In this document: positions 1 to 12,790 of the stretch, in pieces
Layout of the letters: the number at the start of each line of letters is the position of its first letter
How positions within the stretch are numbered: position 1 is the stretch's first letter
Assembly (NCBI RefSeq): GCF_003254395.2
Contig: NC_037639.1
Coordinates: 11,389,037-11,453,036 of the forward strand
Direction of reading: 5' to 3'
Length of the DNA: 64,000 nt
Origin: Apis mellifera
Taxonomy: Eukaryota > Arthropoda > Insecta > Hymenoptera > Apidae
Translations under genes and position numbers: made by a program
Notes under the pieces: model-generated
What the model saw: the letters and a program-made list of their open reading frames with translations, nothing else
The model's database searches: none
What the model was told of the DNA's origin: nothing

Positions 1-3000
1 GAAAATAGCGAGAGAACCGAAGAGCGATCGGAACATCTAGCATGGACCGCCATAAAAAGCAATGCTCCACCGTAACGGGGCACGATAAGTGGCATGGTGC
101 GAAGTAAAATCGATCCCGGGGGCAGGCTCGAATCGTGCGCCATAAAAAGGGAACATTAGAGCGAGAGGACGACGCGAGGCGCGACAAAGAGAAAGAGGGA
201 TGAAAGCAACGAGATGGTGGCATAATGGTGTTGTGATTTTCTGGCTAGATACGTCGGGTATAGATCGTTGCCTCGGTGCAACGTTAAACGCTTCGGGCAT
301 TAGCGGCGTTAAATGGCGTCGAAACGTACCGCGGCAATATCGTTTCGCGGTAAATTTACAAAGAAAGTTTTGCTAATTCTTATCCTTTGGTATACCCTTT
401 ATATTTAGAGTGGATAGTTAGTACGACTTTTCCCGAATCGAAAAATCCACAATATCGTTCGATCCGCTCTTATCTTTGCCGATTTTCCACGTGTAAAAGT
501 TTGGAATAATGATTGGTAGATTATCATGACAATATCGTTTATAAAAATTGTTAATTTCCATCCTTTGGGAAATCCTGTAACACAACTCGAAACACAAGTT
601 ATTACGATTTTAAAACGATCTCGATGGAATATCGTTTCGAGCTCGAGGAAAATCGTTCCACCTTTTCAAATTTTCGCAATATGTGCAATGTTTAGACAAG
701 AATGCGAGGATTTTTCCCTCCATATGACCGGGTAGGGTAATCGGAGAGCGACGACAGGAGGTTGTCTGGCAAACCGCGTGGTGACTTTGAACGTTGCTAA
801 GTCGAGAGAAAGCCTCCGAGATTCGTCGGCAAACAGAACGAGTTGTCGAAGCTTGGAGGGTGAGAAACCCCAAACGGCAACACTTCGCCGTGGTAGAGGC
901 GGGTGGTGGTTGACGGTGGTGATGGTGTACACCCGGTTGGCGGTAAGGTGGTCGCGAGGAATAAATTTTGTACTCGATCGCGGAATCCCTACCGGGAGAG
1001 AAAGCGCTTATATTCTTGGTAGTTGTCGCTAGCTCCTACTCAATTTGCATCAAACTATGGAGAGACAAACCGGCCCCCTTCCCCAACCATCCACTCCATC
1101 CCTCCGGCAGAGCCACCGTTCTAGCACCTGATGGAGCTGTACAACCTTCCCCTCCCCCCTTCTACAGTCGAGACTAACGCGTTTAGCAGAGACTCGAACC
1201 CCTAATCAGATCTTGCTCCGACACGGGGGTTTCTAAGGTGCCGCTAAGTGTGAAGTTAATGGAGTCAAGACGCTTGCTCCTCGGTTGTCGGGGCGTTCGC
1301 CCGACATCGCGTTAGGCGCGTCTTGCCTGTTTGGGAAAGAATGGTCGAAGAATGTCGCTTCTCTTCTGAATAAAACCACCGTTTCAAACCGTTCTCTTTC
1401 TACGGAAGCTTGGAAAAGTATGATACTCTCTCGAGGACGAAGAGAAGATGGGTTATCCCGAACTATTTGAATATCGATAATTCCTCCGATATTTGCAGCC
1501 TATCTCTCGTTAGCCTCGCCCCACACCATATCGGGGCTTTATTTCGATAATGGCTGCTTACCTAGTGCGTTCTCCTGTTAATTAATTCAGACTGTCGGGG
1601 TATCAGGGAACTGTGACGCGCTAATTCGATCAGAAGTGAATTCGCTCGGTTTGGTAGCGAGGGGCTGGTCGGCGCTGGAGCCGCTTGGGGGAAGTTGGCG
1701 CTGCCTTTGCTTCCAAGACAGATTTACCCCGGTAGACAGTTGACGTCGCTATCTAAATGTCGGTGGCGAGGCGCGTCGGAATGCCACTCGATAATACACA
1801 ACGCGACGTCTCGAATCCGCGGCTCATTGTCCGACCGTAGCGTGCACGCTGACATGGAAATGTTCACGGGCTCTACGTCATGTCACGCGTCCCATCCACG
1901 TCGAACCGTTCGGCTCCAAGATTCCAGCAATGGAGTGGAGGGTTTTTTTTTTCCTATTTTTCTTCTTTTTTTCTTTTTTTTTTTATTAACGATTCCCGAA
2001 TTAACGATTCAAACTCGGTCGAAAAGGGGCGAAAAAGCGGAGGAAATTCGAAATTTTCGCGAGAAAAATGGAAATCGGGGCGGGAGAGGGTTCATTTTCC
2101 ATTCCACGCGGGCGTTGGACCGTGTAAAGGGAGCATTCGTCTTTCTATTAATTTCTGCGCGGCGTGAAATTACGCGGCTCCACCGACCCTAAGCTATATT
2201 AATAACCCAGATTACGAAGGAAATTAAGACAACGATGGGCCGTTGATACCTTTAGGAACGCGGCTTTGTTGTTTCGGCCGAAAGGGTTGGGACTCGCTCG
2301 GATGAAACTGCGATATTTCCACGCGTCGCCCCTCCCTCGTCTTTCGACCTACCCTCCCCTGTAATACCGCGTCTTATCGAACAATTGCAACGTATCGCCC
2401 TCCGTTTTAACGGGGAAAAGTAACCTACTCTACCCTCCGTGCGACGACGTTCCATCCCTTCCCCTCCCCTCTAACTTCTTATATTATAATACGTATCGGT
2501 TCGTTCCTCCGCCGATATCGTTCGGTCTTATGCTAATGGCAATCGTATTAATATGTAACGAGTTCGAACGAGAGAAAGAGAGAAGAAAGAAAGAAAGAAA
2601 GGAAGGAAGGAAGGAAGGAGAAAAAAAGAAGGAATGTTATCGTAAATATGCGTAGGCCGAGTAGAGTAGTTTGGTCGGTCGGTTGGTATATAAGTTTGTT
2701 TGAATCGACTCTCGGCGATATCTCGACGGATCGATCGGTTTGCTCGCCCTCGTCGGTCGGAGAAAAAGTTCCAAGGCAAAGCGCAATCACATCAAAGATT
2801 ATTTCCGCCAATAAAACGGAAGTCGAGTTTCGATGGAGAAGCGGCTAGAAGAAGCGGAGCAAGGGAGGAGGTTGGTACGAATGGTTCTCGGTTGCGGGGA
2901 CAGGACGAGAGAGGGCAAGAACCGTGCTAAGAAAACCAGAGAGAAGGGGGAAGGGTGAAGAGAGGGTAAAGATAGAAGCGGGCGGGAAAGCGGGGGAGGA

Positions 3001-4240
3001 GGAAGCGGCGAGGTTAACCGACACAAGCTCGGCAATAAATCTACCGTTCGCCCGAAGCAGGTACTTATCAGTTCTCCGGGATCAGCCGCGACATCGGCGA
3101 CTGCGAGAAAAGCCTGGCGGGCCCCCGTCTCTCGCAAAATCGACGTACAACCTCGAACAACCTCGTCAATCTCGATGGGTACGCGCGCGTATATATACGC
3201 GTGTGCCGATCCGTCGTCACCGCCTTCCTTCCATCCTTCCAGCAACGTGTGCGCGCGCGAGCCGTTGTTAGATGGAATGGAGGAGGGAGGGAGGAGGGAT
3301 AGGAGATGGAAGGAATGGAAGGAAAACCGGTCGAACCGTTTGGCGAGCGTTTGGCTCGAAGCGTTGCTGGACGAACGGAGGTGGAAAGGAGGAGGAATCG
3401 CGGCCTCGATTCGACGCGCGATTATCTCCGTATTGGGTGGATATGGCAGCATAACCGTACGGATGGTCGGCCACGATCGATGCCCATTTCGAAAGGCTAA
3501 GCTCCCACTCTGCATAATTGCCAGTTAACGGCAACGAACTATAATACGCTCGGCATGGACGCGCACACGTGTGCACGCATCGAGGACGCGCGCGCGTGTG
3601 TATAAGCCCGATTCACGGGCGGACATCGAGAGGGGGGGGTGGAGGAGGAGGAGAAGGGTGATGGGATCTCACCCTCCCGCCCCGGAGCCATCGGGAGGCA
3701 TCGATTTTTCCTTTTTTCCCTTGTTTTTGTTTTCGAACGCCGCCCGAACGGAACGCGATGATCCTTCAGCCCGCTGGAAATTGACAAAACAGTTTTTGGC
3801 AGAGCTGGCCAGAGAACTTAATTGGTGAATATAACGAGGGAATCTGCCAATTATGGCAGCGGCCGTCGATAGTCGATCGATCCGCATCGGGAACGCGTAA
3901 CTCCGTATTCGTGTTCGTGCATCGTGGAGAAGTAGTCCGTAATTCCGGCGGATAAACTCCGGCTAATTCGAACGGGCCAATGAGAGACGGGCCCGCGAGG
4001 TCTCGGTGTTCGAGAGACCGGAAGCGGAGGAACGGGATCCTGCGCTAAGTCACTTTGGTTTACGAGTGGTTACCGTAACCGGTACGAGGGGAAACCAAGG
4101 GGTTAAACACGTCGGCTCGCGTCTCTAAGTTTCCTACCTACTGAAGTAGCCCGTAGCGGCTTGTAGCGAGCTTGATCTTTCAACAACGAAACCTTCCACG
4201 GTAGCGATATCGAATATCGAAGTTATCGGCCTCCCTGCCA
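1..4240. other. No gene recognised; probably within LMO intron 3
   Basis: The stretch holds CpG-rich unique sequence with a T-rich tract at 1943-1984, GAAA/GGAA repeats at 2573-2633, a GGA-rich purine block at about 3270-3420 and a G-run region near 3620-3660. The longest frames (for example 3515-2799, minus) are rich in Pro, Ser, Leu and Arg and overlap these purine/pyrimidine tracts. I looked for the missing LIM2 exon and found nothing. Confidence 0.5.
2573..2633. repeat. GAAA/GGAA tetranucleotide tract
   Basis: Compound purine microsatellite: GA, then GAAA units, then GGAA units, then A-rich. Confidence 0.9.
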
Positions 4241-4244
4241 TCCC

Positions 4245-4262
4245 CGTAACCGTAACCGTAAC
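4245..4262. repeat. CGTAAC hexamer, three perfect copies
   Basis: Three head-to-tail CGTAAC units, preceded by CCC and followed by CGGGGGG. Too short to be a telomeric array. Confidence 0.85.
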
Positions 4263-4400
4263 CGGGGGGCATTGTCGAGGTTTTGCTCTCGGGAGGGATC
4301 CGTTCGTCCTTTCATCTCGCGACAGCAGGAAGATGTGGTGGATTATCGACGAACGAGACGCCGCTTCTTTCTCGAATATCTTTCTTCCTTCTTCTCCTTG

Positions 4401-4446
4401 ATAATGATAATAGTAGTAATAGTAATAGTAATAATAATAATAGTAG
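4401..4446. repeat. TAA/TAG trinucleotide repeat
   Basis: Interrupted trinucleotide array alternating ATA, ATG and AGT units; it explains the poly-Ile/Val/Asn frames that cross it. Confidence 0.9.
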
Positions 4447-4991
4447 GGGATCGATTGAGCGCGATATTATAAACGGTGTGGTATGATAGGAAAATTTCAC
4501 GTATGTCGGAACAGTGCGTGGAACGAACGATCCGCGGATTTTCACGAAACGCGGATGGCGGAACACGGGGACGAAACGCGTAAAAGTAAGCGTGCGGGAC
4601 GTTTAAAAAGCGCTGATTCAATTTTACAGTCGAAAAGAGAGCGGCGTTACCCTCGATGCATAGTTGCGCATTGTGGATGACAGGGATACCAGCGATGGTG
4701 TTGACGTTCCTGTAATTTGGCTGGAAAATATCCAAATTGTTCACGTAATTCTACCGGAAACTGTAGATTGTTTCGATGTTAATTCTGTCGTTAAAATCAA
4801 TTTCAAAGCAGTCCACGCGAGTCATTTACTCGAAACGGCGCGATGCGTACCCGGGTAACGGGTGGGGGAGGGGGATGGGGCGGATGATGAAAGCCAGCCG
4901 TCGCTCTGAAAAAACATTCAATCGTTTCGTGCCGTTAGGTTTTTCATTTCATCGTTCCAGGCCTCCACCGCGTTGCCCTTCTCCTTCCTTC

Positions 4992-5016
4992 GATTTCGCT
5001 CTCGGAGAGCGAAATC
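4992..5016. repeat. Near-perfect 25-nt palindrome
   Basis: Arm GATTTCGCTCTC (4992-5003), one spacer base, arm GAGAGCGAAATC (5005-5016); the 12-nt arms are exact reverse complements. Confidence 0.9.
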
Positions 5017-7091
5017 TCCTCGCCTATTATATCGAATCGAATCGGAGCGTATCACGGAACGGATTTAATAAATTGCACCCCACGGAAGAATAATGCGCGC
5101 CCCTCTTCCCCTGCAAGGGTTATGAATGTAAACCCTGAAATTAAGCTCGCAATTAAAGAGAGATCCGATGGATGGAGCCGATTTAAGCGGATGAAACTTA
5201 TCGCGTGCCCTATTTAGACCCTTTGTTTTTTCCTCTCTAAGCTCGATCGATTCTCATCGTCACGCGTGTTGTTATCAAAAAAATAACGCGATCTCGTCAC
5301 GATGTAACGCACTTTTAATAAATATACATATCCGAGAGAGAGAGGAGGGGGAGGAGTACTGGAAGCACTGCCGGGACTCCTTGGAATTAGAAGGTAAGAT
5401 ACTTCGAAGGTTTAATCAACGAATCGGTCCCCCAAGACTCGCCTCGCGCAGGACCGTGAACACGCATAATTCAAAGTTGCACGGGCCACGGTTTAATTAC
5501 CAAATCTTGTTCCTTGAGTTTGGGTGCAGGCTGCGAACTTCTTGCCTCGGTTAATGCGCGCGCTTTATTATCATAGAGAGAGAGAGAGAGAAACGTCGTG
5601 GCCGATGGTGGTGCTTCGGTGAGATGATAATTTCCCTTAATACGATTGCTCGTATTCGAAAAACACGGGATCAGCTCCTTATCCGTTAACTTACAGCTCC
5701 GACTAACAGCCTTATCTCGCTTAGGGCAGCTTGTTTGACTTCTAACCGGTGCCTCCTTCTGACCGGTACCTCTTGATAACTGAATATCCTGAATATCCAA
5801 GAGGGATGGAATAGAGGTAGGGTGGGGAAAGAAGCGAGAGCGACGGAGAGGGCGGAGTTCTGGTAGCAGGCTTAACTAGCCTAATCCTTTCTGTGGGTCG
5901 GCTTTGCATTAAGCAAAGTCCATCAACTTGGCTCGAGGTAAAGCTCGAGGAGTTTCGAAGACTGTATATAGTCGAGCATTAATACAGTATTATCTAATAA
6001 TTGGCGAAAACTTTAATCCCCGAACTTCACGGGCGAATCATCGTGTTTGACGTATTCGACGGTATCGATTCCTCGTCCCACTCGTCCCTCGTTTGCCAGA
6101 AATGAAAATAGAACAACGCTCGACGCTTTTTTCGTCGAACAGCTACGCTATTTTTCCTTCCTTGATACGCGAAACTAGTTCGTCGAACGATTCGAAATGA
6201 AAGGAGGAAAGAGAGAGACAGAGAGAAAGAGAGAGAGAAAGAGAGTTAATTCTTAGGAACGAAAGTAACGGCCATATTTCTCAATAAACGATAAATCAGC
6301 TAGGACGCCGAGTAAGGTATAACGCCCTCTCTTATAGATCGGATTTCTTCTTTCCTCTTCTCGTGACACATGTCTTTACCTCGCTTTTGGCCCTTTGCTC
6401 TTTCGTTTCCCTTCCGCCGTCCTTCCACTCTCGTTCGTTTGTCTCTCTTCCGTCGCCTTTCGAGTCTCCAAGCCCCATTAATCTATGGTTATCTACGGCG
6501 CGCGCCGGATAAGTGCGTCGGAATGAGCCATTTCACCCTTGGGAGTTCGAATCCATCCTGTACCCTCGAAGAGAAGCCCATCCATAGACTGGCCCCTGGG
6601 CATCCTTCTTTACCCTCATGATGAGCTGTGCGAAACTTTCTCTTTAACGAGATCATAATGACGGTGCCAACTGTATGTATACGGAAAAGAAACATTTCTT
6701 CTCCCGAACTTGCTTCTTTTTTTCTTCTTCTTCTTCTTCTTTTTTTTTTACGGAACTCGACAAGAAAATTTTATCCTCCGCTTAAAGTTATGCGCGTATA
6801 TAAATTCTAATACCACGTGGCGATCCACAGGGCGAACTAAGGGGGCGATGATACCGAAAGGGGCGATCAAACGGCATTACGTCAGCAGGTTGGCATCGTG
6901 GCGAATCCTCGAACCCGTCGTGTTGTAACACCCGTGGCTCCTTTCCAATGCCGGTGAATAATGCCTGTAGGTTATCTTTTCACCTTCGAGGTTCATAAGT
7001 AAAGCGGAAAACCGGCCTCCCCTGGCTGTTGTCGGTAGATCCGACCTAACGAACTAAAGAACAACTTTACTTTTCGCACGCGTTTCGGGGA

Positions 7092-7117
7092 TCTCTCTCT
7101 CTCTCTCTCTCTCTCTC
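7092..7117. repeat. (TC)13 microsatellite
   Basis: Uninterrupted dinucleotide array. Confidence 0.95.
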
Positions 7118-8471
7118 GTTCCTTTAATAGCCACGTCCTCCACGTCGAGGCCGCCCTTATCGCAGGGAAAGTTAAGTGGAAGAAAATGCGTCTTCTAAAA
7201 ACAGGGAGACAGCGAGTAAAGTTGAAATTGATGCACTGGACGGGACCCTGAACCCACGAGGTTTACGTAGCCTTGCGTGTCTGCAAGCTGCTCCCGAAGA
7301 AACTTTTCAAAAGTTCCCTTCGATCGGACGACCGATCCGTTATCGTCATCTCTCTCTCTCTTTCTTCGCGACGAGTCTATAAACACTTTTGATCTTTCGT
7401 ATCAATTCGTCAATACATCAACCGATGTATGCTTGATACGATGCGAGAAAATTCCTATAAACTGTGTTGAAAAATTCTCCCCTTCTTCGTTTCTTCTTCT
7501 TTTCTTTTTCTTCTAAGACGAGTAATTAGAGCGATGTATTCCAGGTTCAACGTTTATTAATTCCCCGGACGAGAATGGATGGAAAATGAATCGAACGGAG
7601 GGAGAACGGTTCACCTATAGACAGCGTTATTGCGACCGTACAGCAACCGAACAGTCTAGGTTTCGGAACCGACGTTGGACGTGACAAGTGATATTACACC
7701 GAGTCGTCTAACTCCGTTGCAGCCCGCTAGATACGGGGTGTCTGACACAGACGCTCGGTAACTCAGAAACCAATGTGTCACAGAGGAACAACAGAGGAAC
7801 GCTTCGGATTGCGCCTTAGTTTCATTGCGCGACCTGCCCGAGACAGCCGACAATCGCGATTATTTCGCCTCTCGGTTCGTTTATCATTCCGTAACGGGGA
7901 TAACAAGGCGCGTACAACCGTTCCGTTTGAACAACATTCGGAACGCATTCTTCGATTGGGAGTGGGTGGGGGGGGGGCAAAATTGCGCGGCAAACATCAT
8001 TTTTCCGCCCGTCCATAATATCGCGGACCCATTGTTTCATCGCGACGCGTGACGAAGCATCGGGGATACAGATTATAAATCGCCGGAGGTCGATGGGAAA
8101 GGCATCGTTCGATAAATTGGGATTTTATTATCGCTAATAACCACCCCAAATTATTGTCTAGCGATATTTACGCCGAGGCTAACCTCCAGCACCACACGTT
8201 CGACCGCGCGGGGACGGGTGCGCGGAGGGGGGGGGGGAGGGGGGTTGGCAAGTGTGTGAATACTGCGCCGCGCGTACCACCACCCACGCGTAAACACGGA
8301 CGCGCGGTACGCGCGCTTTTCGTGATCGTATTTTCACCATTATTTACGCGTCGCGTGCATACGGTTTTCGCTTCTACGCGGGCTTACGAATGTTTATCGA
8401 CAAAAATTAACGGGCAATTTGTACCGGGCGCATTGTCGCCGGTAATTATTATTTTATCGACGGTCACGCGC

Positions 8472-8499
8472 GAGAGCGCGACCGATCTCTCGCGCTCTC
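8472..8499. repeat. Inverted repeat, 10-bp arms
   Basis: GAGAGCGCGA (8472-8481) and TCGCGCTCTC (8490-8499) pair perfectly around an 8-nt loop. Confidence 0.85.
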
Positions 8500-8535
8500 A
8501 TTATTTATTGGCTCTCGTATTCGATTCGCCAACGC

Positions 8536-8574
8536 CGCCACTACCACCACCACCACCACCACCACCACCATCAC
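8536..8574. repeat. CCA trinucleotide repeat
   Basis: About a dozen CCA units with CCG, CTA and TCA variants at the ends; gives poly-Pro, poly-Thr or poly-His frames. Confidence 0.9.
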
Positions 8575-9213
8575 CGACCCGCACCGACCTTTTCGAAGAA
8601 TTTGCTTAGCGGACAAACGTGAATTCGCGCGATTATTATCGGCCGTTCCGCCGATTAAATCGGTCGTTCCTTCGTCGCGCTAGTCCCGATCTAATTTAAA
8701 CGATCAAACGTTTCCTTCTATCCTGTTATTATACAATTCGATCAGATCCTTCTCTTTCCCCTCCATTTTTTTGAATAGCTTTCTGCTTCTTCCTTTCATT
8801 TTCTAGCACGTCGAGTTGTCACGCTCGTTGTTTTCCCAAAGATCGGGATTCAATTGCGAAAAACTCGAACATGTTTCGGACCATTTCGCCCCTTTACGAT
8901 ACCCTATCATATACGTAGGGTGTAGTACGTAGATGCGTAGATGGCGACCGCCGTTTTTCGTAATTGGCTTGGCTCATGCCAAGTCATGCACGGGGAAAAG
9001 AATTACATTTCGTGGCACGCCGCGCGTTGTTTATAAACGTGTATGCACGCCGCTGCGTGGAAAACAAATGTTTGTAAAACACGGAGGCTCGGACACGGAC
9101 GCCTGGCACCGGGGTCCACCATTGTGCCCCCTCGTAAACCCGCCAACCACCCTGCCCGCTTTACAACGGTGACGCATCGAAAGGAATTTCGCGACGGGAG
9201 ACAATGATCAGAA

Positions 9214-9260
9214 CAGAGAGAGAGCGAGAGAGAGAGAGACGTGTACACACACACACACAA
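9214..9260. repeat. Compound GA and CA microsatellite
   Basis: A GA block (9214-9239, one GC interruption) is followed by a CA block (9245-9260). Confidence 0.9.
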
Positions 9261-12200
9261 ACACGTACACACAGGAGGAAGAGTCGCGTTTCACGCGTCA
9301 CGCATCGCGGATGCACTCGATTATATTTCGATTATGGTTATAGTAAATCTAAGCGGGGCGGGGGGAGGAGGAGGGGGTGGTAGATAGCCCGAGGGAAATC
9401 GCATTAATTTCTATAACGACATTCACCGCGGTGCGGCAATTTCGGTATCGTTTTATCGGCGACCACGTAACGCAAATACGCGCGCCCTATCCGTGTGCGC
9501 CCACCCCCTCGCGCGTGTACGCGATACACGAGGCAGATGTGAGGTGTGCGCGCGCGCGCTCTCTCCGCGCGTATACGTATACGCCACCCCCGCGTATCTA
9601 CCGTCCGCTTCAGCTAATTTCGTGTTTGCTCGATTAATTTCCCGCGTTTAACGGAATTTGATGTTTCGTTAATTATTCTGTCGTGCGCGCCTCATACCGC
9701 ACGCACACGGACCGACACGCATCCACCGCTCTCGCCCACCCCTCCTCCCCCTCCCGCTCTCGTTCACTACTTTTGCACGCGGCCATGTCCGCCGCCCTAT
9801 CCTACTCGTTTCCCGGAGTACGCCGCGCCGCGCCGCGCCGCTGCGATCCGCTAATATCGCCGCCCCAATTGACAGCTGGCGCGAATGTAATTTATACGTA
9901 TTGTTTTTCCGCCGTGTGTGTGATTTTTCCCTTTTTTTCTCTGTTTTTTTTTCCTTTTTTCCTTTTTTTTTTTATTTATTTCTAACGGAAATACGGTATA
10001 AACGTCAATTCCCTGGCAGGGTCGCCCTACGCATCTCGCGTTTAAAATATATCGTCGAAAAAAATGTGTCCTGTAGAGTCCTATGGACGAAGGGTGGAAG
10101 AGAAGGAGAAAAAAGGAGCAGTCGCTGACTTTTTCCTCGAGAGTTCGTTTGTTCGTTCGAGAATCGGATCTTCGATCGGATTACTTTTTTTTTTTTTTTT
10201 TAAGGGGGTGGTACGTTTTGCTCATTTCTCGGTTGAAATCGCGAGGAGAGATCGGTGCACGCGACGATGCACGCGATGAAATATTAAAATAGGCAGAAGT
10301 GGCTCGAGGCGTTGTTAAGACGGGTAAAGCTGACATTACCCGAGGAGAGAGAGCTAATCGCAACTTGTCAGGGTGATATAGGGCATGCGTATGCGTTATA
10401 CGAAGAAGAGTTTAATGCCCCGTTTAAGCCACGCGAGGCTCAGCTACGTCCATTTTCTAACAAGCCTCCTAAACCGGAGATTAAGTCATCACTTTGCATG
10501 AGAGCGCTTCAAAAATCCGAGGCTTAAGTCTAGACACCGGAACCGGCGTAAGCGAATTAATTACGACAAAGAGATCGGGATCGATATCATCTCGATCCCT
10601 TCCTCCGTCCTCCTCCCCATTCGTTCTTATTTTTATTTATTTCGATCGAGCGAAATAAAAGAAGAAAAAAAAAAAGGAACGATGAAATTTCATCGTAAAA
10701 ATGATAATTTTACATCGCGAAACGGATGGCAGATCTCGTCGATTTATCGATGTTGTTATTTTTTCATGGGATCTACTCGTGCAACGTATCCTCCATCGAG
10801 GTTGATCCAACGAAAACAAAGATCCAAGTTTGCAACGTTGCGTAGCCTATTATACATACACACGGATCTCCCGTTTGCCCGACTGTCGGGGATTGGTGGG
10901 GCGGCGCGGGGGGTTTGTAATGGGTGACGGTGTGGGCGCGGGTACACCGTTGTTGGCGTGTGTGTATGCATTTACGTGCTACGTTGCCAATGATTTATGT
11001 ATACCGCTAATTACCAGCATGCACTGCACTGTTTTATCCGGCGATCATAGTTTTATTAGGCCAACCTGTGCATTGCGGTATTGTCAGCGCCAAAAGCACC
11101 GCCGGCGAACAATCCGTGCCGGCTGCGTGAAATGTGCCACGTTCACGGACTGCGCGATCGATTAACGTTTTCGTATAAAGATTCCAGCCGAGTTGTCCAA
11201 CCTTCAATCGCGATTTAATTTTCCCTCCCCCCGGATTATAAAAGGAAAAAAAAGAAAAAAATATTTCGTTCGAAGCTCGAGAATTTAAAAGAAATTTCGA
11301 TCTTGAAAACGAATACGACGATTCTAACGAATTTATTTATTTTAATTTTTTGTCTTTTCTTTTTTTCTTTTTTATTTTAAAAACTTTTAAGAGCTTGTAA
11401 ACGAAAATTTATATTACATCCTGTTTTTTTTCTTTTTTTTTTCTTTCGTTCATTCGGATCACCGTGACCTTTTATTCGATATCTTTGGTCTAGCTACGCG
11501 CCCTTTACCGAACCTGTTGCCATTTGACCGCAATGTTCAATTTGTATCGGTTATCGCGTTCAATTAAACTCGGAGAGTTTTTGGCTCGGATTACCATGCA
11601 CAGTCTGAGTGTACGTGTGCTACGTCGTACAGTGGCGTCGACGTTAACACAAAGATACACGTGTAACGCGTAAAATTGTCACGATGGACGATCGTTTCGT
11701 ATCGCAGCGTCACCTATCAGTCCATATCGTTCGTCCAAGTTCGACGTACAAACAAACAAATCGTTCCCGAGGAAAAATCATTCTCCGATATAATCGGTTT
11801 ACTTTCGAATAAATCAAATTTTCTCTCCTCCTCCTCCTCCTCTCTCTGTAATCTCGTTTTTTCTCGCGTTTTCTTTTTTTTCTCCTTTTTCTCTTTTTCC
11901 CTTTTTTTTTTTCCCTCCCCTTCATACATCGAAACAACGAAACGCGTGAATAATGATACACATTTTGACGGCACGGAAACAAATACTATCTCGTTACGAT
12001 GGAAGCGCGCAGCTCTCGATTTCCCACGGCGCGACCATCGTTCTGCCAGAGAATCCGTTGATCGTTGAAGTAATTCGATCCCGCGTGTCACGCGTTTCAT
12101 TTATAATCGCGCTGGAACGTCTATTACCACGAGTTTGTGTATCGTGTGTGATAGAGAGTGTGTGTGGAGAGAGAGAGAGGGGGGGGAGGGGGAGGGAGGC

Positions 12201-12307
12201 TGGATTGCACGTCCGTAGCGTTCAACTACAGAGGGCCGCTGCTTTCGAAGGCAGTTTCGGCGAAGGGGATGAAACGGGTTGGCAAAAGGGGGTGGTGGAA
12301 CGCGGAG

Positions 12308-12428
12308 CAGGAGGAGGAGGAGGAGGACTACGACGACGAGGAGGAGATGGTGGAGGAGGAGCAGTGACAAGGGGTTGGGAACGAGGAGTGGGAGGGAGAG
12401 AGAGAGAGAGAGAGGGAGAGAGGAGAGA
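12308..12428. repeat. GAG and GA repeats
   Basis: A GAG array (12308-12328) is followed by degenerate GAC/GAG units, then a GA array near 12397-12414. Acidic Glu-rich frames here are repeat translation. Confidence 0.85.
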
Positions 12429-12790
12429 GGGAGGACCGTCTATCGCTGGCGCTACCGGAGCTGGCAATGCGAGTCTAGGTTATCCGGTGACAAAGCTGGT
12501 TCGGTTCGTGCAACGAGGCCCTCGGCACGCCGGATTATCACCATTGAAAATGGTGCAACTGAAACCCCACTGTTCGGATGCAGCGGCGCTTGAACGCGAT
12601 ACGCGGCAAGCTTTGCATCGAAAACCGGAAGCAAATTCCTTGTCTGACGCGCATTTATTGGCGTGATCACAAAAGTCCAACCGGTGTTGTTTTTCTCTCC
12701 CCCCTCTTCTCTCCCCCGTTATCGAAATCTCGCCTCTGATCGATACCTTTGGTGTACGATTACCGGTTGTTGGCCGGGCGTCGATCTATT

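Larger units (their letters stand above)
4263..8220. other. No gene recognised; simple repeats and one large palindrome
   Basis: The stretch contains the TAA/TAG repeat, a 25-nt inverted repeat at 4992-5016, AG repeats at 5575-5590 and 6209-6245, a TTC/T tract at 6713-6749 and the TC repeat at 7092-7117. The frame at 5800-5471 (minus) is free of low complexity but has no recognisable family and no splice context. Confidence 0.5.
8221..12790. other. No gene recognised; repeat-rich
   Basis: The stretch holds a G-run (8227-8237), CCA repeats, GA and CA repeats, T-rich tracts (9922-9980, 10185-10201), a pyrimidine tract (11821-11920), and GAG and GA repeats (12308-12428). The block 10280-10560 is complex and moderately GC-balanced; its plus-strand frame of about 70 codons is not recognised and is more likely noncoding. 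Confidence 0.5.

Noticed and set aside
1185..1215. tRNA-like T-arm (GGGTTCGAGTC on the minus strand)
   Set aside because: The stem does not pair well and no anticodon or D-arm could be found.
2799..3515. 238-codon minus-strand open frame
   Set aside because: Rich in Ser, Pro, Leu and Arg; it is the complement of GGA-rich purine tracts, with no domain or splice context.
6540..6570. tRNA-like GTTCGAATCC on the plus strand
   Set aside because: T-stem mismatched; no cloverleaf upstream.
12222..12467. Glu- or Pro-rich frames around the GAG array
   Set aside because: They are repeat translations, open on both strands because of the purine bias.
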